Of a stretch of DNA of 6,491 nucleotides, positions 1 to 6,129 are shown in pieces (the stretch's first letter is position 1; the number at the start of each line of letters is the position of its first letter). The notes below the pieces were generated by a model. It had not been told where the DNA came from. It made no database searches and was given only the letters and a program-made list of their open reading frames with translations. The position numbers and the translations under genes were made by a program. This DNA is from Bacteroidota bacterium (GTDB lineage: Bacteria > Bacteroidota > Bacteroidia > Bacteroidales > WCHB1-69), in NCBI GenBank assembly GCA_023459435.1, contig JAEWUL010000265.1:1-6491 (forward strand), written 5' to 3'.

Positions 1-993
1 CACCAATGGATTTGAGAAATTAGTGATCTCTATCTGATAGGGATAGTAATCGTGGGTTAATGGATGAGGAAAAATCATAAGCTTCAGATATAATCCCCAT
101 GTAATCAATACAGTGGCCATCTTTTCCCAAAAGGTGGATCCAATAAATGGATTATTTAATATATTCGTTTCTGTTTCTGAAGCCATTATGGATCCTAAAA
201 CCTGAGTCCTAACTGTCAGAAAAATGATGGAACCTATAAGTAGTGGAAGCATTGGGAATAGATAATCTTTCCAACTTTTTTTATCTTGTAGATAAAAGAC
301 ACTTAATGGTACAATTGCTAAAAAAGTGATGGCGTTCTCTTTTGAAAACAAACCTAAAAGAAAAGTTATAAATGAAAATAGCAAATATTTCAGTTTACGG
401 GTATTTACATATCGTAATGAAAAGTACAATGCACTCATTGAACCCAACATACTTAAAATTTCATCCCGTCCTTTAATATTTGTAACTGCTTCTGTATGTA
501 TAGGATGTAATGCAAAAAGAAGAGTTGCCAGGAAAGGAATTGAGGAATACCACTCTTTGCTTTTTTCGTCAGGAAATAGAAGTTTCAATGTTTGAAAAAC
601 GATAAAACAAAGTAACAAATAGAGTAAGATATTATTCACGTGCCCAATAAAGGGGAGTATGGAATCTTCGAATAGTTGTTCATTTTTAGGATCCCTGTTA
701 AAGCCAACTTTTTCTTTTAAATTTCCTCCAAAAAGCTCATATTCTATGATAAATGTGAGTTGTGCAATTGGTCTGTATCGTCCACCTGCAACAAGATTTT
801 TGGAATGTCCGAAATAGCCGGAAAATGAATCTTTCGTAAATACATCTTTGACACCATCATACCCTTTTAAGGTATAGTCATTCTCAAAAATGACCAAACG
901 GTCATCCAAAGCATAATCCAAAGTTAATGAATTGGAAAAGGATAAAAGAACCAAGAGAGAAATCAGGAGAAATCTTATACTATTTTTATTCAT
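1..993 (-). CDS. TMTC-like polytopic membrane glycosyltransferase-like protein, N-terminal part (cut by window edge)
   Basis: The minus-strand frame is open from an ATG at 993 to base 1, giving 331 residues with no stop, so the C-terminus lies outside the window. A first hydrophobic segment (about residues 5-24) is followed by an acidic pair, Asp30-Asp31, in a long extracytoplasmic-type loop. A YRP motif (73-75), then HPIHTEAV (163-170), KGRDE (174-178), SKEN (217-220) and a PHPLTHDYYP stretch (309-318) follow, separated by several further membrane segments (about 112-135, 152-170, 180-216, 222-236, 244-262, 290-308). This order matches the N-terminal half of the TMTC (transmembrane and TPR repeat) proteins, which in animals are GT-C fold O-mannosyltransferases using dolichol-linked mannose; the acidic pair in the first loop is the expected catalytic position. 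TPR repeats are expected beyond the edge but not seen. The gene follows kdsA by 23 nt on the same strand, so it is probably co-transcribed. Substrate and acceptor in bacteria are inference. Confidence 0.8.
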   Translation of the reverse strand, partial: MNKNSIRFLLISLLVLLSFSNSLTLDYALDDRLVIFENDYTLKGYDGVKDVFTKDSFSGYFGHSKNLVAGGRYRPIAQLTFIIEYELFGGNLKEKVGFNRDPKNEQLFEDSILPFIGHVNNILLYLLLCFIVFQTLKLLFPDEKSKEWYSSIPFLATLLFALHPIHTEAVTNIKGRDEILSMLGSMSALYFSLRYVNTRKLKYLLFSFITFLLGLFSKENAITFLAIVPLSVFYLQDKKSWKDYLFPMLPLLIGSIIFLTVRTQVLGSIMASETETNILNNPFIGSTFWEKMATVLITWGLYLKLMIFPHPLTHDYYPYQIEITNFSNPLV

Positions 994-1016
994 TCGATTG
1001 TGAATTATGATTTGAA

Positions 1017-1811
1017 TTAGTTCATGATGGCGTATCTGATTTTAAGTAGTTTGATCAAAAGTGCTTCCATTTGATCTAATGGAAGCATATTAGCTCCATC
1101 AGACAATGCATTTTTTGGATCAGGATGTGTTTCAATAAAAAGTCCGTCAAAGCCAACTGCAATGCCGGCTTTGGCAATTGTTTCTATAAGATCGGGTCTA
1201 CCACCTGTAACACCGGTTGGTTGATTGGGTTTTTGTAAGGAGTGGGTACAGTCTAAAACAACAGGGCACTCATTGGCTTTTAAATCTTTAATACCGCGGT
1301 AATCCACAATAAGATCGTGATATCCAAAAGAGGTTCCCCTTTCGGTAATCATTACCTGTGGATTCCCCATAGCTCTAACTTTTTCAGCAGCATATTGCAT
1401 TTGATCAGGTGACATAAACTGTCCTTTCTTCACATTTATAATTTTACCCGTCTTGGCAGCGGCCTGAATCAGTTCCGTTTGTCTGGATAAAAAAGCAGGA
1501 ATTTGAATGATATCTACCACATCAGCAACTTTGTCAATCTCTTCAATGGAATGAACATCTGTTACAATGGGCACATCCAGTTGTTCCTTTATAGAAGCTA
1601 AAATGCGAATGGCCTCATCATCCCCAATTCCGGTAAAAGAGTATAATGAAGAACGGTTGGCTTTTTTGTATGATGCTTTGAAAAAGAAATGAATTTCATA
1701 TTTTTTACATAATTCTGAAAGCTTTTGTGCAATAGTGAAGGTAATTTCTTCGTTTTCAACAACACAAGGACCCGCAATTAAAAAAAAATTATTGTTTTGG
1801 TAAGTGATCAT
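1017..1811 (-). CDS. kdsA: 3-deoxy-8-phosphooctulonate synthase (Kdo-8-P synthase), metal-dependent type
   Basis: The enzyme condenses phosphoenolpyruvate with D-arabinose 5-phosphate to Kdo-8-phosphate in the cytoplasm, the committed step toward the Kdo of lipid A inner core. The 264-residue product has the usual length and all family blocks: AGPC (13-16), FKASYKKANRSS (44-55), IIQIPAFLSRQT (101-112), NVKKGQF (126-132), ERGTSFGYHDLIVD (157-170), DCTHSLQ (187-193) and ETHPDP (227-232). Cys16, His190, Glu227 and Asp238 line up with the four metal ligands of the Aquifex aeolicus enzyme; the metal-free E. coli type has Asn instead of this Cys. It is therefore predicted to need a divalent metal. 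It is the first gene of a minus-strand unit with the TMTC-like gene, divergent from the Sua5-type gene, with a Bacteroidota-type -7 box 19 nt upstream of the start. No Shine-Dalgarno sequence is seen. Confidence 0.96.
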   Translation of the reverse strand: MITYQNNNFFLIAGPCVVENEEITFTIAQKLSELCKKYEIHFFFKASYKKANRSSLYSFTGIGDDEAIRILASIKEQLDVPIVTDVHSIEEIDKVADVVDIIQIPAFLSRQTELIQAAAKTGKIINVKKGQFMSPDQMQYAAEKVRAMGNPQVMITERGTSFGYHDLIVDYRGIKDLKANECPVVLDCTHSLQKPNQPTGVTGGRPDLIETIAKAGIAVGFDGLFIETHPDPKNALSDGANMLPLDQMEALLIKLLKIRYAIMN

Positions 1812-1830
1812 AATGTTTCGTTTTAAAATG

Positions 1831-1838
1831 CAAAAATA
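1831..1838 (-). promoter_or_regulatory. Putative -7 box for kdsA (TATTTTTG)
   Basis: Read on the minus strand this is TATTTTTG, matching the Bacteroidota -7 consensus TAnnTTTG. It would place the transcript start about a dozen bases before the kdsA ATG. No convincing -33 TTTG was found at the expected spacing, so the call rests on one box and on position. Confidence 0.4.
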
Positions 1839-1885
1839 GGTTAAAATTTTATATGTTAAGATTAAAAAACAACTATTCTTTTTAG

Positions 1886-1893
1886 TACTTTTG
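1886..1893 (+). promoter_or_regulatory. Putative -7 box for the sua5-coaD-thioredoxin unit (TACTTTTG)
   Basis: TACTTTTG fits the Bacteroidota TAnnTTTG consensus and lies in the divergent gap facing the Sua5-type gene. Transcription would begin near 1899-1900, leaving only about 10 nt before the first ATG (1910) but about 28 nt before the second in-frame ATG (1928). A matching -33 element is not evident. Confidence 0.45.
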
Positions 1894-1909
1894 CAAACTC
1901 AACAATTGG

Positions 1910-2491
1910 ATGAAAAAGGATTATAAAATGGACACTGAAGTTAAAAAATGTGTAGAATTATTACTGGATGGGAAGGTGATTCTCTATCCAACTGATACCA
2001 TATGGGGTTTGGGATGTGATGCCACAAACGTTGAAGCAATTAAAAAAATCATTAAAATTAAACAACGTCACGAGAAAAAAAGCCTGATCATCCTTCTGGA
2101 TAATGAAAATAAGCTTCCCCTTTACGTTTCAAAGATACCTTTAATTGCATGGGATCTACTTTCTCATACATACAGACCCACCACTTATATTTATCCTACT
2201 GCCAAAAATCTTCCTCAAGAACTTATAGCAAGTGATGGCACCATTGCGATTAGAATCGTAAAAAATAAATTTTGCCAGAAGCTAATCCATCAACTAGGAC
2301 ATCCCATCATTTCCACTTCTGCTAATCTCACTGACAAACACTCTCCTCAAACCTATCAGGAGATCTCTAATGAGATTATCAATGCAGTAGATTATATTGT
2401 CCCAGAAGAGTTTGATGAAGCAAGAGATTTAAAACCATCCCGATTGATTAAATTTATTGATGATTACAACTTTGTAGTTGTAAGAGAATAA
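1910..2491 (+). CDS. Sua5/YrdC-family threonylcarbamoyl-AMP synthase
   Basis: Members of this family make threonylcarbamoyl-AMP from threonine, bicarbonate and ATP, the first step of t6A modification at position 37 of ANN-decoding tRNAs. The 193-residue product is a single YrdC domain without the extra C-terminal domain of long Sua5 proteins. Visible family blocks are YPTDTIWGLGCDATN (26-40), the nucleotide-binding KQR (51-53), RPTTYIYP (89-96), STSAN (135-139) and a C-terminal PSRLIKF (176-182). The start is uncertain: ATG at 1910 gives the longest form, but a second in-frame ATG at 1928 has AGGA seven bases upstream and better fits the putative promoter, giving 187 residues. It leads a plus-strand unit, with coaD starting 10 nt after its stop. 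The symbol tsaC or sua5 would both be used for such short forms, so I leave it blank. Function is well supported by motifs. Confidence 0.93.
   Translation: MKKDYKMDTEVKKCVELLLDGKVILYPTDTIWGLGCDATNVEAIKKIIKIKQRHEKKSLIILLDNENKLPLYVSKIPLIAWDLLSHTYRPTTYIYPTAKNLPQELIASDGTIAIRIVKNKFCQKLIHQLGHPIISTSANLTDKHSPQTYQEISNEIINAVDYIVPEEFDEARDLKPSRLIKFIDDYNFVVVRE
1917..1920 (+). promoter_or_regulatory. Shine-Dalgarno-like AGGA that favours the internal start at 1928
   Basis: AGGA ends seven bases before the in-frame ATG at 1928, a good spacing, whereas the ATG at 1910 has no comparable site. Since Bacteroidota use Shine-Dalgarno sequences weakly, this is suggestive only. The six residues that would be lost lie before the first conserved block of the YrdC domain. 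Confidence 0.35.
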
Positions 2492-2501
2492 CAAAAATTA
2501 T

Positions 2502-2954
2502 ATGAGAATTGCTATTTTTCCGGGCTCATTCGATCCTTTAACTAAAGGCCATGAAGATTTAATTATCAGAGCGTTACCATTTTTTGATAAAATCATTATT
2601 GGTATAGGACTTCATCACGAAAAAAATGGATTCTTCTCCATAGATCAAAGAATCAATTTCATTCATCAGTGTTTTCAAGATCCTAAAATTGAAGTGAAAA
2701 CATATACGGCTTTAACAGCTCTTTTTTGTAAAGAGAATAATGCTTCTTTTATAATTCGTGGAATTAGAAATAGTAAAGATTTTGAATATGAAAAGGATAT
2801 GGCACAAAATAATCAAAAGATTTTTAATATCGAAACTCTTTTTTTTATCTCAAAGCCTGAGTTTTCTCATATTTCTTCTTCAGTTGTAAGAGATCTTTTA
2901 AAACATAATGGTGATATTTCTTCATTAGTTCCTGAGTCCATAAAATTAAAATAG
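2502..2954 (+). CDS. coaD: Phosphopantetheine adenylyltransferase
   Basis: The enzyme transfers AMP from ATP to 4'-phosphopantetheine to form dephospho-CoA, the penultimate step of coenzyme A synthesis, in the cytoplasm. The 150-residue product is close to the usual 155-165. It has the nucleotidyltransferase start FPGSFDPLTKGH (6-17) with the TxGH signature (14-17), Lys41 in the position of the conserved substrate-binding lysine, IIRGIRN (84-90) with the conserved arginine, the acidic DFEYE segment (93-97), and the C-terminal ISSSVVR (124-130), which binds the ATP phosphates. The gene starts 10 nt after the Sua5-type gene. Its UAG stop is followed immediately by the ATG of the thioredoxin-like gene in the same frame. 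No Shine-Dalgarno sequence precedes the start. Confidence 0.96.
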   Translation: MRIAIFPGSFDPLTKGHEDLIIRALPFFDKIIIGIGLHHEKNGFFSIDQRINFIHQCFQDPKIEVKTYTALTALFCKENNASFIIRGIRNSKDFEYEKDMAQNNQKIFNIETLFFISKPEFSHISSSVVRDLLKHNGDISSLVPESIKLK

Positions 2955-4415
2955 ATGTATCCCATATTTAAACATATAACTTTAACACTACTTTTTGTTT
3001 TCCTTACTACCGGAAACATTTGGGCTCAAAAAAACAAAGAGATCACTATTGAAGGGGAGGCTCCTTTTGCAGCAAATTACGAGATTCGTGTGATCACCTA
3101 TTCCGATTACATTACATTTACGCCTCAAACAGCTGCCTCTGCTAAAATTTCTTCCAATGGCCATTTTAAACTATCTTTTAAAGCAAACACTATTCTTCTG
3201 GCAGAAATTGAAATCAATACTTCCTCTGCTGAACTATACTTAGTACCAGGATACCATTACAACTTTAATATCAACATGGATGAACAACTCTTTAAACTGT
3301 TTAATCCTGCAGATGAAAACGGTTTTTTGCAAGTCTATTCTGAAACGATTGATACCAACGATCTGAATTATAAAATTCAGAAGTTTTCAACCTATTATGA
3401 ACAACTGATGAAGGATTATGCCTATCGGATCACACTTTTTAAACACCGTCAGGATTACGATTCTCTTGAACAGAAAGTTAGAAACTTATATCCTGTTGAG
3501 TATAACCCTACAAACTTTTATCACTCCTACATTTTTTACACTCTCGGACAAATGGAAGCCGTGATAATGAATAAAGATCCTAAAAAGATTTTTGATAAAT
3601 ATTTCAATAACGATTATATATTATATGACAATCCTGCTTATATGCTTCTCTTCAACTACTATTATGACAACTATCTCTATTTATCACCAAGAATACCTAA
3701 AGATGTCCTCAATAGTGCTATAAACGAGAAATGTGATTACCTAACCCTTTTTAATGCCATTGGGAAAGATTTCTCTTTGGTTAATGAAAGACTCAGAGAA
3801 CTGGTTATCATTAAAAACTTAACGCAATTTATTGGAAACAATGAGTTTAATCAGGAAAATCTATTCGTTCTTTTAGAACACATTATTAAAAACACTAAAT
3901 TTCCTGAACATAAAACTATCGCTGAATACTCTATTAAAAGAATCGTTAAATTTGACCCCGGAAATATAGTACAGAAATTCGAATTTAAAAATGCCAATGG
4001 GTCTCGGTTTAATCATCACGATTTAAAAGGAAAGTGGGTATATTATCAGTTTTTTACAACCCAATGTGCTGATTGTATTCGGGAAATGTTAATTATTGAA
4101 GAACTCCAGAAAACTTTTAAGGATAAAATCACTTTTGTCAGTGTCTCGCTCGATGCCGATAAAACAAAGTTTATTCAGTTTAAGAAAAAATACAACCAAT
4201 TCGATTGGGATATTATCCATTTTAATCAATCCTACGACTGGTTAAGAGAGATGGAGATCTATTCCTTACCTGAATATTTGCTTTTTGCACCGGATGGAAC
4301 CCTATTTTCCAGATATCCACCTGCTGTTGATAGAGATCTATCCATTTTCTTAATCCGTTTGTTTACAGAAGAAGAAGTTGAAAAAAATCCTCTGGATGTG
4401 AAAAATCAGGATTAA
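2955..4415 (+). CDS. Exported TlpA-like thioredoxin-fold protein with large N-terminal region
   Basis: The 486-residue product starts with a signal peptide (basic/hydrophobic residues 1-22, likely cleavage after Ala24 of IWA-Q); there is no lipobox cysteine, so it should be a soluble periplasmic protein. Residues about 28-110 look like a beta-rich domain of the kind found ahead of thioredoxin domains in Bacteroidota; 125-330 is mostly helical and unrecognised. Residues about 338-470 form an AhpC/TlpA-type thioredoxin domain: GKWVYYQFFTTQCADC (359-374) with the redox pair Cys371-Cys374, FVSVSLDAD (394-402), and the cis-proline region SLPEYLLFAPDG (437-448, Pro439). It probably reduces or shuffles disulfides of exported proteins, but the partner is unknown. 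The active-site CADC lacks the WCxPC context of classical TlpA. Its ATG directly follows the coaD stop, implying translational coupling, and its 3' end overlaps convergent pcm by 4 nt. Confidence 0.88.
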   Translation: MYPIFKHITLTLLFVFLTTGNIWAQKNKEITIEGEAPFAANYEIRVITYSDYITFTPQTAASAKISSNGHFKLSFKANTILLAEIEINTSSAELYLVPGYHYNFNINMDEQLFKLFNPADENGFLQVYSETIDTNDLNYKIQKFSTYYEQLMKDYAYRITLFKHRQDYDSLEQKVRNLYPVEYNPTNFYHSYIFYTLGQMEAVIMNKDPKKIFDKYFNNDYILYDNPAYMLLFNYYYDNYLYLSPRIPKDVLNSAINEKCDYLTLFNAIGKDFSLVNERLRELVIIKNLTQFIGNNEFNQENLFVLLEHIIKNTKFPEHKTIAEYSIKRIVKFDPGNIVQKFEFKNANGSRFNHHDLKGKWVYYQFFTTQCADCIREMLIIEELQKTFKDKITFVSVSLDADKTKFIQFKKKYNQFDWDIIHFNQSYDWLREMEIYSLPEYLLFAPDGTLFSRYPPAVDRDLSIFLIRLFTEEEVEKNPLDVKNQD

Positions 4416-5059
4416 AAATGGGTTTCTGAACCAGACCTGTTTCTTAACATTGGAACAAAAACAAAATCTCCAAAAACCTCTTCCTGAAACTCATCTTCAT
4501 TGACCTTTGTAATTCGTTTCATTTTTTGAGTACCCTCTCCTACCGGTATGACAATCATACCTCCGGTTTTTAGTTGATTAAGTAAAGAAATTGGAACATT
4601 AGGGGCCCCACAGGTAACAATCATTTTATCGTAAGGGGCAAAGTTCCTATTCCCTTCAAAACCATCTCCATAAATAGTAATTATCTTATAATCAATCTTT
4701 TCTAATAGCTTTTTGGTTTTCTTGTACAGATCATATTGTCTTTCAATGGAATAAACTTTTGCTCCCATATTGCTTAATATCGCTGCCTGAAAACCACTAC
4801 CAGTACCAATCTCCAAAATCTTATCTCCTTTCTTTACCTGTAATAATTGTGATTGGAAAGCGACCGTATAAGGTTGTGAAATAGTTTGATTACAATGGAT
4901 TTGTAAGGCAATATCCTCATAGGCATGAGGCCACAAAAAAGATTCTATGAAAAGATGACGCTCCACTTGATCAAAAGCAGTTAATACCAATTCATCATGA
5001 ATCCCTTTGCTTTTTAGAAGGGTGATTAGTCCCTTTTTGGCTCCTTGTAAATACTCCAT
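4412..5059 (-). CDS. pcm: Protein-L-isoaspartate O-methyltransferase
   Basis: The enzyme methylates the alpha-carboxyl of isoaspartyl residues in aged proteins with S-adenosylmethionine, starting their repair to aspartate. The 215-residue product has the family's usual length. Diagnostic blocks are RHLFI (34-38), the substrate-side TISQPY (59-64), the SAM-binding glycine-rich motif ILEIGTGSGFQAA (81-93), the acidic end of strand 2 at SIER (104-107), GDG (131-133), and PYDKMIVTCGAPNVP (142-156) followed by LKTGGMIVIPVG (163-174). No catalytic motif appears missing. It is a single-gene minus-strand unit: its stop interlocks with the stop of the convergent thioredoxin gene, and upstream it is divergent from the lipoprotein gene, with a TATATTTG -7 box about 20 nt before the ATG. 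Confidence 0.96.
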   Translation of the reverse strand: MEYLQGAKKGLITLLKSKGIHDELVLTAFDQVERHLFIESFLWPHAYEDIALQIHCNQTISQPYTVAFQSQLLQVKKGDKILEIGTGSGFQAAILSNMGAKVYSIERQYDLYKKTKKLLEKIDYKIITIYGDGFEGNRNFAPYDKMIVTCGAPNVPISLLNQLKTGGMIVIPVGEGTQKMKRITKVNEDEFQEEVFGDFVFVPMLRNRSGSETHF

Positions 5060-5079
5060 CTTTCATCAAAATTTACTTG

Positions 5080-5087
5080 CAAATATA
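5080..5087 (-). promoter_or_regulatory. Putative -7 box for pcm (TATATTTG)
   Basis: On the minus strand the bases read TATATTTG, a match to the Bacteroidota TAnnTTTG element, placed 20 nt before the pcm start codon. The region upstream is A/T tracts with no clear -33 TTTG at 19-21 nt spacing. Confidence 0.4.
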
Positions 5088-5121
5088 CAAAAAAACAACC
5101 ATAAATCACGCTTTTTTTTCT

Positions 5122-5129
5122 TACTTTTG
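5122..5129 (+). promoter_or_regulatory. Putative -7 box for the lipoprotein-sugar transferase unit (TACTTTTG)
   Basis: TACTTTTG is the same octamer as the box ahead of the Sua5-type gene. It predicts a transcript start near 5136 and therefore an untranslated leader of about 77 nt before the lipoprotein ATG, longer than for the other units here. No clear -33 element is seen. Confidence 0.45.
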
Positions 5130-5136
5130 TAGCCAC

Positions 5137-5182
5137 TTTAAATATTTATTACAATATCAATAAACTTTACAAATATTTTAAA
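5137..5182. repeat. Imperfect AT-only inverted repeat in the leader of the lipoprotein gene
   Basis: TTTAAATATTT at 5137-5147 pairs with AAATATTTTAAA at 5171-5182, with one bulged base and a 23-nt spacer. The core AAATATTT is itself a palindrome, so the octamer occurs twice, 31 nt apart. It lies just after the putative transcript start and could be an operator pair or weak leader hairpin. In DNA this AT-rich it may equally be chance. Confidence 0.25.
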
Positions 5183-5212
5183 ATAATAGAGCAAATTTTG
5201 CGTTGAATTTAT

Positions 5213-6127
5213 ATGAAAAAAGGCTACATTTTATTTTTACTATCCATTTTAATTCTGATCACTTCTTCATGTGATGATACCGATTTAACACCTGCATATC
5301 TGATCATTACCAAAGAGGATCTTCAGAATTGTATTAATACTTCAACTTTTAATGATGATCAGGATGAAGCTTATGGCGAAATTGATCTGGAAGCAATCAG
5401 ATCTCACCATTTTAAAGACGTTTGGGTCTATTTGAATGGGAAGAACCTGGGATGTTGGGAACTCCCATGCAAAATTCCAATCCTTCCCAATTATACCGAT
5501 TCAAACTTCGTTCAGCTAGTTCCCGGTATCCGTTTGAATGGTGTTTCCACAATGATTCCAGTCTATCCTTTCTTAACTCCTTTTAATACAACCTATTACA
5601 TGGATCGGGAAAATACGTACTACTTGTCTGATCGTAATGTTGATTTTAAATATGCACCAGCTGTAAAATTTCCCCTCTTAGAAACTTTTGAACAAAGCAC
5701 AGAATTCTCTTCTATCGATGCTGATGGTGTGAATATTCAAATCGTATCTCACGATAATCGTACTGTAGGCCAGATCTCTCTTCAGGATACTGTTACGTTT
5801 TTTGATGTCAAAAGCCCAAAATACACACTTAAAGGAAGTGGGAACTTCACTTTATGGGAAATGGATTATAAATGTGATAATGATGTTTTTATCGAACTAT
5901 TTGTGCATAATATTTCCGGTACTATTACCCCTGTTTCTTTGGTTACAATCAAAGCAACCAATGGAGAATGGAAAAAAATATATATCAACCTAACCAGTAC
6001 GTTAACACAGTTTACCAGCTCTGCATCTACAATTGGGGTCGAATTAGTGATGAACGGAAACAGACTGGCTAACAATGCTGTTACAAACTTTTATTTTGAT
6101 AATATCAAACTCATCACATTTGAATAG
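5213..6127 (+). CDS. Probable surface lipoprotein of unrecognised family, upstream of a sugar transferase
   Basis: The 304-residue product has a lipoprotein signal peptide: MKK, a hydrophobic core to residue 17, and SSC with the lipidated cysteine at 20. The mature N-terminus Cys-Asp-Asp-Thr-Asp is acidic, resembling the lipoprotein export signals that send Bacteroidota lipoproteins to the cell surface. I do not recognise the family. Residues about 65-150 look like a beta-sandwich, with VWVYLNGKNLGCWELPC (70-86), VPGIRLNGVST (103-113) and YPF (118-120); about 155-304 look like a second beta-rich, jelly-roll-like part with DYKCDNDVFIELF (218-230), NGEWKKIYINL (250-260) and a closing FYFDNIKL (293-300), as in carbohydrate-binding modules. 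Cys81 and Cys86 could form a disulfide. The partial sugar transferase gene follows by 2 nt, so the two are surely one operon, suggesting a role in exopolysaccharide assembly or attachment; this is inference. Confidence 0.85.
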   Translation: MKKGYILFLLSILILITSSCDDTDLTPAYLIITKEDLQNCINTSTFNDDQDEAYGEIDLEAIRSHHFKDVWVYLNGKNLGCWELPCKIPILPNYTDSNFVQLVPGIRLNGVSTMIPVYPFLTPFNTTYYMDRENTYYLSDRNVDFKYAPAVKFPLLETFEQSTEFSSIDADGVNIQIVSHDNRTVGQISLQDTVTFFDVKSPKYTLKGSGNFTLWEMDYKCDNDVFIELFVHNISGTITPVSLVTIKATNGEWKKIYINLTSTLTQFTSSASTIGVELVMNGNRLANNAVTNFYFDNIKLITFE

Positions 6128-6129
6128 TT

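Noticed and set aside
326..595. Plus-strand open frame of 89 codons
   Set aside because: It lies antisense inside the TMTC-like gene, whose frame carries conserved motifs throughout; the plus-strand translation looks like no known protein.
2952..2957. coaD and the thioredoxin gene as one gene broken by a nonsense mutation
   Set aside because: CoaD is complete to its usual C-terminus and the next residue begins a full signal peptide, so these are two intact genes.
5111..5120. T-tract resembling an intrinsic terminator
   Set aside because: No GC-rich hairpin precedes it and no plus-strand gene ends nearby; it sits in a divergent promoter region.
5191..5201. GCAAATTTTGC as a hairpin or operator upstream of the lipoprotein start
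   Set aside because: The arms are five bases with a one-base centre, too tight to form an RNA hairpin, and such short palindromes are expected by chance in AT-rich DNA.
5802..6075. Two short open frames, plus 5802-5993 and minus 5866-6075
   Set aside because: Both fall wholly within the lipoprotein coding region and have no start context or recognisable features; they are shadows of that gene.
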